This document shows, piece after piece, positions 17,360 to 25,833 of a stretch of DNA of 64,000 nt; the first letter of the stretch is position 1, and every line of letters starts with the position of its first letter. A program made the position numbers and the translations under genes. The notes beneath the pieces were generated by a model that was given only the letters and a program-made list of their open reading frames with translations, was not told the DNA's origin and ran no database searches. This DNA comes from Bacteroidota bacterium. Lineage in GTDB: Bacteria; Bacteroidota; Bacteroidia; Bacteroidales; SKPS01. The DNA lies in contig JAKLII010000001.1 of NCBI GenBank assembly GCA_022709695.1, positions 460,881 through 524,880 on the forward strand, given 5' to 3'.

Positions 17360-18232
17360 TTGAGGTTGCTGCTGGCTCTATACCGAATCTATGCATTCCT
17401 GCTGAGAAATCTGCCGGGCTGTTATATGCGGATGAAGAGCAATGGCGTTGCCTTTTTGATTCTCAGGATATTACGGTACCGGAAAAAAGTAATCCTTGAT
17501 AATCTGAGAAGGGCATTCCCTGAACTTTGCGAACGGGATTACCGGAATATCCACCGGGTTTTTGTACGGAATTTCTCGGATGTATTTCATGAGATCATAC
17601 GATATTCAGGGTTCAGCAGGGAAAAACTTCTTCGTACAATTGTGTACACCAATCCTGATTTGGTGAGGGACTTGTCGGCACAAGGGAAAAACACCATGAT
17701 CCTGGCGGGTCATTTTGCCAACTGGGAATTGCTGGGGCTGACGCTGCCCCTGGTAACAGGATGCAAGACCTTTGCGGCCGCCCGAAAACAGGCAGATCCG
17801 CTCTTCAACGATATCATTAATGCACTTCGTCAGAAACATGGCCTTGAGATCCTGGTGTCGCAGAACCTGTACAGATCGCTGCTAAAGCAACACCAGCACC
17901 CATTTTCGGTATTTCTGCTGGCCGATCAATCCCCTGCCCGCCACGAGGTAGAGCAGTATCTCACCTTTTTGGGCCAGGACACTCCCGTGTACACCGGGCC
18001 GGAGCGTATTGCCAGGGCCATGGGGATGACTGTGATTTTTGCAGAGATGACGCGTACTGCACGGGGCCATTATTCCGTTACCTTTAAAACCATCTCCGGA
18101 TCACCAGATAGTCTGGAACCGTTTGAAATCACACGCAGATACAATGAATTGATGGAGAGCATGATACGCAGGCAGCCCGAAAGCTGGCTGTGGTCGCACA
18201 GAAGATGGAAGCACAGCAGGCAGGATGTCTGA
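17360..18232 (+). CDS. Lipid A biosynthesis-type acyltransferase (LpxL/HtrB family)
   Basis: A 290-aa membrane-associated acyltransferase. The active-site motif HX4E is seen in AGHFANWELLG, and YRKKVILDNLRRAFPE is the typical opening of the family. Members transfer an acyl chain to lipid A or a similar lipid at the inner membrane. The start is a TTG; no ATG gives a full N-terminus and the alignment with relatives begins here. The gene lies between the GWxTD gene and a glycosyltransferase, consistent with envelope synthesis. Confidence 0.85.
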   Translation: MRLLLALYRIYAFLLRNLPGCYMRMKSNGVAFLILRILRYRKKVILDNLRRAFPELCERDYRNIHRVFVRNFSDVFHEIIRYSGFSREKLLRTIVYTNPDLVRDLSAQGKNTMILAGHFANWELLGLTLPLVTGCKTFAAARKQADPLFNDIINALRQKHGLEILVSQNLYRSLLKQHQHPFSVFLLADQSPARHEVEQYLTFLGQDTPVYTGPERIARAMGMTVIFAEMTRTARGHYSVTFKTISGSPDSLEPFEITRRYNELMESMIRRQPESWLWSHRRWKHSRQDV

Positions 18233-18249
18233 TGTTTGGATCGGTTTAT

Positions 18250-18257
18250 TATCTTTG
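18250..18257 (+). promoter_or_regulatory. Promoter box 6 bases before a start codon
   Basis: TATCTTTG ends 6 bases before the ATG of the next gene. Transcription from it would start at or next to the start codon and give a near-leaderless message. Confidence 0.5.
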
Positions 18258-18263
18258 CAATCT

Positions 18264-19301
18264 ATGGCAGAAAGCAACCCCATTCCTGATATTGCCGTGG
18301 TGATTCTGAACTGGAACGGACAGAAGTTCCTCGAGAAATTTCTCCCTTCAGTGCTTGCCCATTCAGATGATGCTGAGGTGATTGTGGCCGATAATGCTTC
18401 GGCAGATCATTCAGTGGAGTGGCTTGCGCACAACCACCCTGAAGTGAGGATCATCAGGAATGGGAGCAACGGCGGTTTTGCCAAAGGATACAACGACGCA
18501 CTGCGCCAGGTGGAAGCGAAGTATTATGTGCTACTCAACTCCGACATCGAGGTGCCGCAAGGCTGGCTCAGGCCCATGAAGGCGCTCATGGATGCCTCGC
18601 CGCAAGTGGCTGCCTGTCAGCCCAGAATCCTCCATTATGACGAGCCGGACCGTTTTGAGTACGCCGGTGCCGCCGGAGGGTTCATTGACCGGTACGGCTA
18701 CCCTTTTTGCCGTGGCCGCATTTTTCAGGATCTGGAAAAGGATACCGGCCAGTACTCTGACGACACCGAGGTATTCTGGGCTACCGGCGCCTGCCTGATG
18801 GTGCGGGCTGCATGTTACCATGCAGTAGGTGGACTGGACGACGATTTTTTCGCCCACATGGAGGAGATCGATCTCTGCTGGAGGCTGAAAAATGCCGGGC
18901 ATAAAATCATGGCCTGCGGGAAATCACACATCCTGCATGTGGGGGGTGGGACCCTGCCCAAACAATCCTCCAAAAAAACCTATCTCAACTTCCGTAACAA
19001 CTTCATCCTGTTGTATAAGAACCTGCCGGCCAGAAGATTGCTGCCTGTATTCCTGCTGCGCATCCTGCTCGACTGGGTAGCAGCGTTAAAGTTCCTGTCA
19101 GAAGGGGGTACCGGTGATTTCAGAGCGGTAATCCGGGCGCACTGGCATTTCATGCTGTCTGTTCGCAGGCACCACCGGAAGCGGATGGCACAACCCACAC
19201 ACATCCTTACTGGGATTTACAACCGCAGCATCGTTGCCGATTATTATCTGCGGAAAAAGAAGAAGTTTTCTGACTTGCCGCAGGAGAATTTTTCGAAATA
19301 A
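18264..19301 (+). CDS. Family 2 glycosyltransferase
   Basis: A 345-aa GT-A fold glycosyltransferase. The opening strand AVVILNWNGQKFLEKFL, the NSDIEV motif (donor and metal binding), ATGACLMVR and HMEEIDLCWRLKNAG are characteristic of GT2 enzymes of the rhamnosyltransferase-like group. It likely adds a sugar to a cell-surface polysaccharide from the cytoplasmic side; a hydrophobic stretch near the C-terminus may bind the membrane. The ATG chosen matches the family N-terminus; a longer frame starts inside the preceding gene. Confidence 0.85.
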   Translation: MAESNPIPDIAVVILNWNGQKFLEKFLPSVLAHSDDAEVIVADNASADHSVEWLAHNHPEVRIIRNGSNGGFAKGYNDALRQVEAKYYVLLNSDIEVPQGWLRPMKALMDASPQVAACQPRILHYDEPDRFEYAGAAGGFIDRYGYPFCRGRIFQDLEKDTGQYSDDTEVFWATGACLMVRAACYHAVGGLDDDFFAHMEEIDLCWRLKNAGHKIMACGKSHILHVGGGTLPKQSSKKTYLNFRNNFILLYKNLPARRLLPVFLLRILLDWVAALKFLSEGGTGDFRAVIRAHWHFMLSVRRHHRKRMAQPTHILTGIYNRSIVADYYLRKKKKFSDLPQENFSK

Positions 19302-19309
19302 TCTACTGA

Positions 19310-19720
19310 ATGAAAAATCTATTTATTACGATTATTCTTATGTCCACAGTTGTTTTCGGATGTAATCAGGTTTCTAAAGACAAAGATTACCCGACAATCA
19401 TGCAGGAAAAAAACATAACCCTAGATCTGTTTGACGACTGTGAAGATGCACTTGATGACTCACTCCATGAATCTGCAATTGGTTATATTGATTCATCGGT
19501 AATTACCCCGACATCCCTTATAGCTTACTTTAAAGTCAAAGAAACATGCTGTAAGGAATTCTTGGGTGATTATCGAATTGAAAATGATACATTGTTTTTT
19601 GAATTTGAACAGGTAAACAATCAGGCTTGTCCCTGCTTGTGCTGGTATCGGTACAAACTTGATATCAAAGAGATAAAGGAAGAATACAAAGGATTTGTAA
19701 TAAGAGAGAGATTTCAATAG
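19310..19720 (+). CDS. Small Cys-rich lipoprotein of unknown function
   Basis: A 136-aa predicted lipoprotein: signal peptide with lipobox VVFGC, then an acidic linker. The mature part holds Cys residues in ETCCKEF and QACPCLCWYRYKLD. It starts 8 bases after the preceding glycosyltransferase. The gene is more AT-rich than its neighbours. I do not recognise a family. Confidence 0.7.
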   Translation: MKNLFITIILMSTVVFGCNQVSKDKDYPTIMQEKNITLDLFDDCEDALDDSLHESAIGYIDSSVITPTSLIAYFKVKETCCKEFLGDYRIENDTLFFEFEQVNNQACPCLCWYRYKLDIKEIKEEYKGFVIRERFQ

Positions 19721-19775
19721 GGAATCTAAAAGCCCAGGCAATCGGAAAGTTATTGACATCCAAGGAATTCCCGTT

Positions 19776-21350
19776 CTACTCCTTTATCACCTTTATTGGG
19801 TGATTATCATCTGTTTGCACGATATAGACTCCGGGTAGCCATGTGAGAGCAGAAATGCTCAGGAATCTGGTGCCTACCACCTCTGACATCAGCATCCCCA
19901 GCGAATTGTACACCCTTACCCTGTGTGGCTGTTGGTCGGGAAATGACAAATACAAACTATGAGTAAATGGGTTTGGGAAAGCAATAAACCTTGCAGTCGG
20001 AATCTCTTCGAGGCCGGGAAAAGGGTCGCAGACCAACCGCTGAACACCACCTGATGTTGCTGTTCCAAAGTTAGATTCAGTGAAATTCAGCCCAAAGGCC
20101 ACTCCTCCGCTGCTATCGGGGAGCTGCCACGCAGAGGTTGCCAGAACCTTTTCGCTGATCATGCAGCAGGAAGCCCCCATGCTGTCGAGCTCGGCTACAA
20201 AATAATCCTCCCGGTAAACGGTATCCATCGGGCTGGTGTAGCCACCCAGCAGGTATCCACTTCCTTTGGGGATGATGTCAATGGGAAAATTCATGAGTCC
20301 ATCACCGTACAACGATGCCCACTGCACCTGGTGGTTCAGGTCGACACACGCCACGAGCATCGAGGAAAAAGCCGGAGCAGCGAGCAACATCCGGTTGCCT
20401 GAAATCGCCAGTCCGGAGATCCGGGAATAGGCAAAATAGGATGTGGGTAATTCCGAGCGTAGCAGAAAGGTACCATTCAGATCAAAATCACACAGCCAGA
20501 TGTGTCCTGCCGGACTGGTGGATGCCAGCAGTGTGTAGCGATTCGGAAGCCTTTCTGTGATGCTTGCCCCCATGTCCTGGCATCCGGGACAATTGTTTCC
20601 GATCCATTTGAACCATAAAAGATTGCCTGAAGAGGAGAACCGGGCCAAAAAAATATCACTGTCTTCAGAGCCGTCGAATTGACGGATCATATCTCCGGTC
20701 AGCAAAAACGAACCATCGGAAGCTTCAACAACATCATATACAGTTCCTGAAAACACCCCCGAAGGAAAACCAAACCGCCTGGCCCATACCACAGAACCGG
20801 TGGCTGTTAATTTGGCGATAAACGGAACAAACGACTGGGATAACCCGCTGAAAAGGGAATCGGAATAGCCTGCCACGATGTAGGAATCATCGGAAGTTGG
20901 GATGATCACTTCGGCATGGTCATTCAGGGGTGTAGCCAGCCCTTTCGACCATACCATAGCACCTCCGGTATCGATCATTACCAGGGCAATATCATAGCCG
21001 CCCTGGTTACCGTACGAAGAACCGGCTACCAGATAGCCGCCGCCATGGGCATTGGCAATGCCATTGCCCTGATCCTCAGCAGGGGTTTGAAACACGGAAG
21101 TCCAGAGAAGATTCAGCGCAGAGTCGAGTTTAATGGTATACATATCACCTGAAAACGGCACGCCTGAACCAGCAAAAGAATAGGATCTGCCAGTTACCAG
21201 ATAATTTCCGGAAGGGTCTTCAATCAGCTGAAAAGCGTATTCTATATCATTTCCTCCAAATCGCCGGCAGGTGGTTTGGGCAAAGATACCGGAGGTCATG
21301 TGCATCACAATCATCACCGACCAAGTAAAAAGCCTTACAATGCGTTTCAT
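19776..21350 (-). CDS. Secreted T9SS protein with propeller-like repeats
   Basis: A 524-aa secreted protein. The second of two in-frame Mets (MKRIVRLF) gives a standard signal peptide ending at FAQ and was taken as the start. The body is built of repeated segments with patterns like GNYLVTGRSYS, GGYLVAGSSYG, DSYIVAGYSDS and GSFLLTGD, as in beta-propeller proteins of Bacteroidota. The C-terminus is a type IX sorting domain (FPNPFTHSLYLSFPD, then LPGVYIVQT). It stands alone between converging and diverging neighbours. Function beyond surface exposure is unknown. Confidence 0.85.
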   Translation of the reverse strand: MKRIVRLFTWSVMIVMHMTSGIFAQTTCRRFGGNDIEYAFQLIEDPSGNYLVTGRSYSFAGSGVPFSGDMYTIKLDSALNLLWTSVFQTPAEDQGNGIANAHGGGYLVAGSSYGNQGGYDIALVMIDTGGAMVWSKGLATPLNDHAEVIIPTSDDSYIVAGYSDSLFSGLSQSFVPFIAKLTATGSVVWARRFGFPSGVFSGTVYDVVEASDGSFLLTGDMIRQFDGSEDSDIFLARFSSSGNLLWFKWIGNNCPGCQDMGASITERLPNRYTLLASTSPAGHIWLCDFDLNGTFLLRSELPTSYFAYSRISGLAISGNRMLLAAPAFSSMLVACVDLNHQVQWASLYGDGLMNFPIDIIPKGSGYLLGGYTSPMDTVYREDYFVAELDSMGASCCMISEKVLATSAWQLPDSSGGVAFGLNFTESNFGTATSGGVQRLVCDPFPGLEEIPTARFIAFPNPFTHSLYLSFPDQQPHRVRVYNSLGMLMSEVVGTRFLSISALTWLPGVYIVQTDDNHPIKVIKE

Positions 21351-21435
21351 CTGAATGAAGTTGATGGCCAAATATCGCATTTAATTTCAATCAACACATA
21401 TATTTTCATCCCATATCATCTAAAAGAATCTTTCC

Positions 21436-21443
21436 TATATTTG
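21436..21443 (+). promoter_or_regulatory. Promoter box of the nitroreductase gene
   Basis: TATATTTG, 72 bases before the start codon. Confidence 0.55.
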
Positions 21444-21515
21444 ATACAGGAAAGATACATTGGCATTCTACAGCGTTTGAATTCCAACCACAAAAGCATC
21501 AACAACCTCAAAACC

Positions 21516-22436
21516 ATGGCAATACCTACCACAAGGACCAGGGAAAACGGTACAATAACCATTGATCCTGAGCTGTGTACCGGATGCGGAAAGTGTATTA
21601 CGGTATGCAAATCGTTTAACATTGTACTCACAGAGGGCAAGGCCACTATTGGAGATCCGACCAGAGGATTTGGCTGTATCGGCTGCGGGCATTGTATGGC
21701 GATTTGTCCCGAAGGGGCCATAGAGATTCATGGCAGGGAGATGTCACCGGCCGACCTATATGAATTGCCCAAAGGGGATACAAAGGCCGGCTACGATCAG
21801 CTTCTGTCGTTGCTGCAACATCGCAGAAGCATTCGTGAATATGCCGACAGGGAGGTTGAGCCGGAAGTCATCGAGAAGATCCTTGAGGCCGCACAAACCG
21901 CCCCAATGGGTTTGCCTCCTTCAGATATTAACGTGCTGGTGATCAGGGGTAAGGAGAAATCACGGGCGTTTGCCAAAGATTTTTCAGCCTACCTGAAGGG
22001 GATGCGATTTATGACATCCGGCTTTTTTCTTGCGATGATGCGTCCTTTCTGGGGCAAGGCAAATGATGAGATGTTCAGAGGGTTTATGAGGCCCCTTTTC
22101 TCAGCCTACACGGATGGAATGGACGAAGGGGAGAACTATATCAATTACGACGCTCCATTGCTGATGTATTTCTACGGATCGCCCTACACCGATCCGGCAG
22201 ATCCCCTCATTGCTGCCACCTATGCCATGATCGCAGCAGAATCGCTTGGACTGGGCACCTGCATGCTCGGAGCGGTTCATCCGTTCATCCAGAAAGGGAA
22301 GAAGGCGGAAAAATTCAGAAAAAGCCACGGGATACGCTACAAAAGCCAGGAAGGGTTGTTTGTGGCTTTCGGGTATCCCGCGGTGCGTTACAGGAAGGGT
22401 ATCAGGAGAACCTTTGCCTCGGTGACAATGGTATAG
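21516..22436 (+). CDS. Ferredoxin-nitroreductase fusion
   Basis: A 306-aa flavoprotein with an N-terminal two-cluster ferredoxin domain (CTGCGKCITVC and CIGCGHCMAIC, within the first 65 residues) fused to an FMN-dependent nitroreductase domain (RRSIREYADREVEPEVIEKIL, then APMGLPPSD). This arrangement is common in anaerobes, where it passes low-potential electrons from ferredoxin to an organic acceptor. A longer upstream frame overlaps the divergent gene; the ATG before AIPTTRTRENG was chosen because it follows the promoter box and gives the normal N-terminus. Acceptor unknown. Confidence 0.9.
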   Translation: MAIPTTRTRENGTITIDPELCTGCGKCITVCKSFNIVLTEGKATIGDPTRGFGCIGCGHCMAICPEGAIEIHGREMSPADLYELPKGDTKAGYDQLLSLLQHRRSIREYADREVEPEVIEKILEAAQTAPMGLPPSDINVLVIRGKEKSRAFAKDFSAYLKGMRFMTSGFFLAMMRPFWGKANDEMFRGFMRPLFSAYTDGMDEGENYINYDAPLLMYFYGSPYTDPADPLIAATYAMIAAESLGLGTCMLGAVHPFIQKGKKAEKFRKSHGIRYKSQEGLFVAFGYPAVRYRKGIRRTFASVTMV

Positions 22437-22473
22437 ATACCCCTGGGTCAGAAACTGGCATGTCAGCCTGCAG

Positions 22474-23253
22474 TCAGTTCACCAGCTTTTTGCCGATAAA
22501 AAAGACATAGCCATAATAGGCGCCGTACTTTTCATACATCAGGGCTTCATTCCGCATCTCTTCCACCAGTGAAGCGGCGTACCCGCTCCCGTTGTAGCGT
22601 TTGAGAAAGTCATCCTGCATGCCTTCCTGAGGCACAAAGAAATGATCGGTCCAGCAATTATCGGGCAGAATGAAAGTTGCCACGGGGATATAGCCCGCAG
22701 CCTGCATCTGTGCTACTTTTACCGGAATGGTACCGATGCCGGGATAGGCATCATTCCAGAATTTATCGATCTCATCCGGGCGAATGTCGGTAAACCAGCA
22801 GGCCTCGGTAACAGCAATGTAGCCCCCGGGTTTGAGGAAATGCCGCCATTCAGACAGCCCTTTTTCGAATCCGATGTTGTAGATAGCTCCTTCGCACCAG
22901 ATCAGGTCGAGGGAATCGGTCTGAAACGGGAGCTCCTCCATATTTCCCGTGATGCCTTTTAGCCGGTTCTGAAGCCCGCACTCAGCAGCGTTTCGGTTGA
23001 ACAATCCGATGAACTGCGGCGACAGATCGATACCGGTGATGGTACCGGGTGTGTGCTGAGCCAACACCATGGTTTGTCCTCCGGTGCCGCATCCAATATC
23101 AGTGATCCGGGCATGTTCAGCAAGAGGATCGATGAAGCTCAGGGCTTTCAGGGTCATCTCCGGACTTCCCGGGCCCTGCCGCTTCAATGCGGAAAAATAG
23201 TCACAGATAATGTTAAAATCGAAATCGTGAATGGTTGTATTTTCGTTACTCAT
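22474..23253 (-). CDS. Class I SAM-dependent methyltransferase
   Basis: A 259-aa methyltransferase. Motif I is [10 protein letters not shown] (about 52-61), followed by the acidic end of strand 2 (ITGIDLSPQ) and a motif IV-like LIWCEGAIY. The C-terminal half ([26 protein letters not shown]) is seen in uncharacterised small-molecule methyltransferases of Bacteroidota. Substrate unknown. Its leader holds six copies of a 7-bp repeat, so expression could vary with repeat number. Confidence 0.85.
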   Translation of the reverse strand: MSNENTTIHDFDFNIICDYFSALKRQGPGSPEMTLKALSFIDPLAEHARITDIGCGTGGQTMVLAQHTPGTITGIDLSPQFIGLFNRNAAECGLQNRLKGITGNMEELPFQTDSLDLIWCEGAIYNIGFEKGLSEWRHFLKPGGYIAVTEACWFTDIRPDEIDKFWNDAYPGIGTIPVKVAQMQAAGYIPVATFILPDNCWTDHFFVPQEGMQDDFLKRYNGSGYAASLVEEMRNEALMYEKYGAYYGYVFFIGKKLVN

Positions 23254-23269
23254 GATGGTTTGTTGTATG

Positions 23270-23311
23270 TTGTTTGTTGTTTGTTGTTTGTTGTTTGTTG
23301 TTTGTTGTTTG
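23270..23311. repeat. 7-bp microsatellite (TTGTTTG x6) in the methyltransferase leader
   Basis: Six perfect TTGTTTG units on the + strand with a degraded unit on the gene side. They begin 17 bases upstream of the methyltransferase start codon (minus strand). Slipped-strand changes would alter promoter or leader spacing. Confidence 0.85.
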
Positions 23312-23313
23312 TT

Positions 23314-23362
23314 CCCGAATCGCTGCGCTCCCGGGACTCGCTAAGCTCGGCTTCGCTACGTG
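23314..23362. repeat. REP-like palindrome of the AGCG/CGGGA type
   Basis: Read on the minus strand it contains GCGAAGCCGAGCTTAGCG, then CGGGAGCGCAGCGATTCGGGA. The same family appears after cassette 2 and, in frame, in the rhomboid gene. Confidence 0.55.
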
Positions 23363-23676
23363 TTTGTTGTTCTTTCTGAATCACTTAACTCTCAAGACAT
23401 TAAAAATCAGGTACCAGATGATTGATCAGGAAAACCAAGTCAGGTCAGCGGAAGAGATTCCAGATGAGTTTGGGTAACAGGAATAGCAAACTGATTCGGC
23501 AAAGGATCACCGGAAAAAAAGATGGTGCAACCTCTAAACACGTGGTTAGAAGTTGATTAACGCACAATATCCGAAGCAGTGAGTAACATCCAAAGGTTTT
23601 GGTGGTGCAAAGGTAGTGGTTCTTTCTGATCCTTTGCAAATTTTCCGGCGATTTGCAACACCTTTCACCTGTTCTG

Positions 23677-23806
23677 TCGCCCCTCCGGGGCTTGCGGGGG
23701 TGCAAAGGCCTTTGCCAGGGGCGTTTGCCCCGGGTTAGGTTCTGTTTGCCCTACGGGCAAAAGAACATTGCTGGCTGCCGTCACGAATGGCCAACGGCAA
23801 GCGCCG
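23677..23806 (+). repeat. 130-bp direct repeat, left copy flanking the RAYT
   Basis: The 130 bases match 24996-25125 in the same orientation with one visible difference. The copy contains hairpins (CGCCCCTCCGGGGC; TTTGCCCTACGGGCAAA). The pair encloses the palindrome array and the transposase gene. Confidence 0.85.
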
Positions 23807-24485
23807 TAGGCGCGACAGAGCCTTACCAGGGGCGAAGTCCCTGGCTTGTGGCGCCACAACCTGACCCTTGCCAAACCCCCAGTGCCGGAGGCGCGACAGA
23901 GCCTTACCGGGGGCGAAGTCCCTGGTTCGCAACACTGCACCTGACCCCTGCAAAACCCCCAGCGCCGGAGGCGCGACAGAACCTAACCAGGGGGCAAGTC
24001 CCTGGTTCGCAGCACTGCACCTGACCCCTGCACCCCCCCAGCGCCGGAGGCGCGACAGAGCCTTACCAGGGGCGAAGTCCCTGGTTCGCAGCACTGCACC
24101 TGACCCCTGCACCCCCCCAGCGCCGGAGGCGCGACAGAGCCTTACCAGGGGCGAAGTCCCTGGTTCGCAACACTGCACCTGACGCTTGCAAAACCCCCAG
24201 TTCCGGAGGCGCGACAGAAGCTAACCGGGGGCGTAGTCCCCGGAGCCGAAACAGCGGCCCCCCACCTAGCGCCGTAGGCGCGACAGAGCCTTACCAGGGG
24301 CGAAGTCCCTGGCTTGTGGCGCCACAACCTGACCCTTGCCAAACCCCCAGTGCCGTAGGCGCGGCAGAAGCTGACCAGGGGCGAAGTCCCTGGCTTGCAG
24401 GACCACGTTCCTGGCTTGCGGCGACAGCGTCCCTGACTGCTGACTGCAACGCCCGCCACAAGCGCCGGAGGCGCGACAGAGCCTA
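23801..24485. repeat. Array of about nine REP palindromes
   Basis: Units of about 70-90 bases, each with two short palindromes: GCGCCGGAGGCGC and CCAGGGGCGAAGTCCCTGG. The junction word GCGACAGAGCC or a variant occurs about nine times. It lies directly downstream of the RAYT gene. The open frames through the array come from its regular composition and are not genes. Confidence 0.9.
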
Positions 24486-24938
24486 ATCGCAAAGAAATTC
24501 TGATCTGTAATCAACCTTGTACTTCCTTAAAAGTGTTTCAAACTCCTCCTTGTGAGAAATCTTCCGGTGATGAATCTCCTGGTTATTGATGTACTCTATC
24601 AAACCATCCATTCTTCTGCCATCAACAGTAAATAGCCCATATCCAACCTGCCAATAGAAATTTTTGTATCGAACCGCATCTTTTTGTTTCATCCATTTGC
24701 TTGAGTTAGCTTTCACTTTCTCTACAAATTCTGAAATTGAAATGGTTTTTGGCAGTGTCGACAAAACATGCAGGTGTCCTGTTGTGCCATTGAGAGCAAT
24801 CGGGATTCCCCCAATATTTCTGATTATACCTCCGATATAGCTGCATAAATCAGGCTTGTCTGAAGGAGCAATCAATGGTGCACTCCTTTTCTTCCAGAAA
24901 GTCAAATGAATGTATGCACTCACGTATGAATTTCCCAT
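24483..24938 (-). CDS. REP-associated tyrosine transposase (RAYT, IS200-like Y1)
   Basis: A 151-aa single-domain Y1 transposase. The HUH metal-binding pair is His55 and His57 in GHLHVL, and the likely nucleophile is Tyr100 in FYWQVGYGLF. These enzymes cut and join single-stranded DNA at palindromic hairpins; RAYTs act on REP elements. Here the gene is surrounded by arrays of about nine and two palindromes, the expected substrate. The ATG before GNSYVSAYIHL matches the family; a longer open frame upstream reads through repeat DNA. Domesticated or mobile status is uncertain, as no IS ends were seen. Confidence 0.9.
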   Translation of the reverse strand: MGNSYVSAYIHLTFWKKRSAPLIAPSDKPDLCSYIGGIIRNIGGIPIALNGTTGHLHVLSTLPKTISISEFVEKVKANSSKWMKQKDAVRYKNFYWQVGYGLFTVDGRRMDGLIEYINNQEIHHRKISHKEEFETLLRKYKVDYRSEFLCD

Positions 24939-24995
24939 GTTCTTTTTTTTGCAATAGTTGATTGAGGTCAAAAAAAAGGAGAAAATCAGAATCTT

Positions 24996-25125
24996 TCGCC
25001 CCTCCGGGGCTTGCGGGGGTGCAAAGGCCTTTGCCAGGGGCGTTTGCCCCGGGTTAGGTTCTGTTTGCCATACGGGCAAAAGAACATTGCTGGCTGCCGT
25101 CACGAATGGCCAACGGCAAGCGCCG
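24996..25125 (+). repeat. 130-bp direct repeat, right copy flanking the RAYT
   Basis: Same orientation as the copy at 23677-23806, with one difference (CATACGGG for CCTACGGG). Confidence 0.85.
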
Positions 25126-25225
25126 GAGGCGGGGCAGAAGCCAACCGGGGACGCAGTCCCTGGCTTGTGGCGCCACAACCTGACCCTTGCCAAACCCTCA
25201 GCGCCGGAGGCGCGACAGAAACCTT
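25120..25225. repeat. Two REP palindromes on the right of the RAYT
   Basis: Two further units of the GCGCCGGAGGCGC type, one with a slightly altered palindrome (GCCGGAGGCGGGGC). Together with the left array they make the transposase an island within its own repeats. Confidence 0.8.
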
Positions 25226-25351
25226 TTGCAGCTTTTTGAAATTAAAGCTGCTGAATGTTTGGTGATTTGTTGTAAATTTGTTGGAAATCAGAAGATCAGG
25301 TGATGCAAAATCCCCTGCCAACAACTGTTTCTGTAAACAAATGATACCATA

Positions 25352-25831
25352 ATGAAACCAAGCCTCCGGATCGCCACCACACTGCTCATGATCCTGGTAT
25401 TGTCTTTCATTTTTAGTTGCGAAAAAATTCCCTTTTTAAAAGAGAATTACAGGAAGCAGTATTGCGGAAATTTTTCCTTTACGATGATTACTGCAAACTG
25501 GCGCATGGATACCGGAACCTGGTACGATACCACATACACCGAAGGGGTCGTCAGGCTGTATGAACCGGGTGACAGTGACACTGATCTGTACTCACAGGAA
25601 GAGAGCGGCATGGATGACGATAAAAGGATCACCATAATTGTTGTAGGTGACAATCCCTTCATAACCCCCATGATTGATGAAAACGGACTTTTTTCCCCTT
25701 TGTCGGGTTATCATTACCACCACGAAGGGTTGTTCTCCGATCCGGATCATCTCAATTTTTCTGTTACTGGCCTGGGTGGGCTTGGAGGAGGGTGCAGCTA
25801 CTATGTGCAGGGGGTCAGAAAGAGTCAATAG
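25352..25831 (+). CDS. Hypothetical lipoprotein
   Basis: A 159-aa predicted lipoprotein: hydrophobic signal with lipobox FIFSC near residue 23. The mature part starts with a basic patch (FLKENYRKQYCGNFSF) and continues as a beta-rich domain with a His-rich segment (GYHYHHEG) and a Gly-rich end (GLGGLGGGCSYY). I do not recognise a family. It converges on the oxidoreductase gene, with 2 bases between the stop codons. Confidence 0.7.
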   Translation: MKPSLRIATTLLMILVLSFIFSCEKIPFLKENYRKQYCGNFSFTMITANWRMDTGTWYDTTYTEGVVRLYEPGDSDTDLYSQEESGMDDDKRITIIVVGDNPFITPMIDENGLFSPLSGYHYHHEGLFSDPDHLNFSVTGLGGLGGGCSYYVQGVRKSQ

Positions 25832-25833
25832 AG

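Noticed and set aside
23801-24485. CRISPR array
   Set aside because: The spaced units are near-identical throughout, with internal palindromes and no unique spacers, and there are no cas genes.
23653-25265. Several open frames of 80-150 codons through the REP arrays
   Set aside because: They follow the repeat composition, occur on both strands and lack protein features; only the RAYT frame is real.
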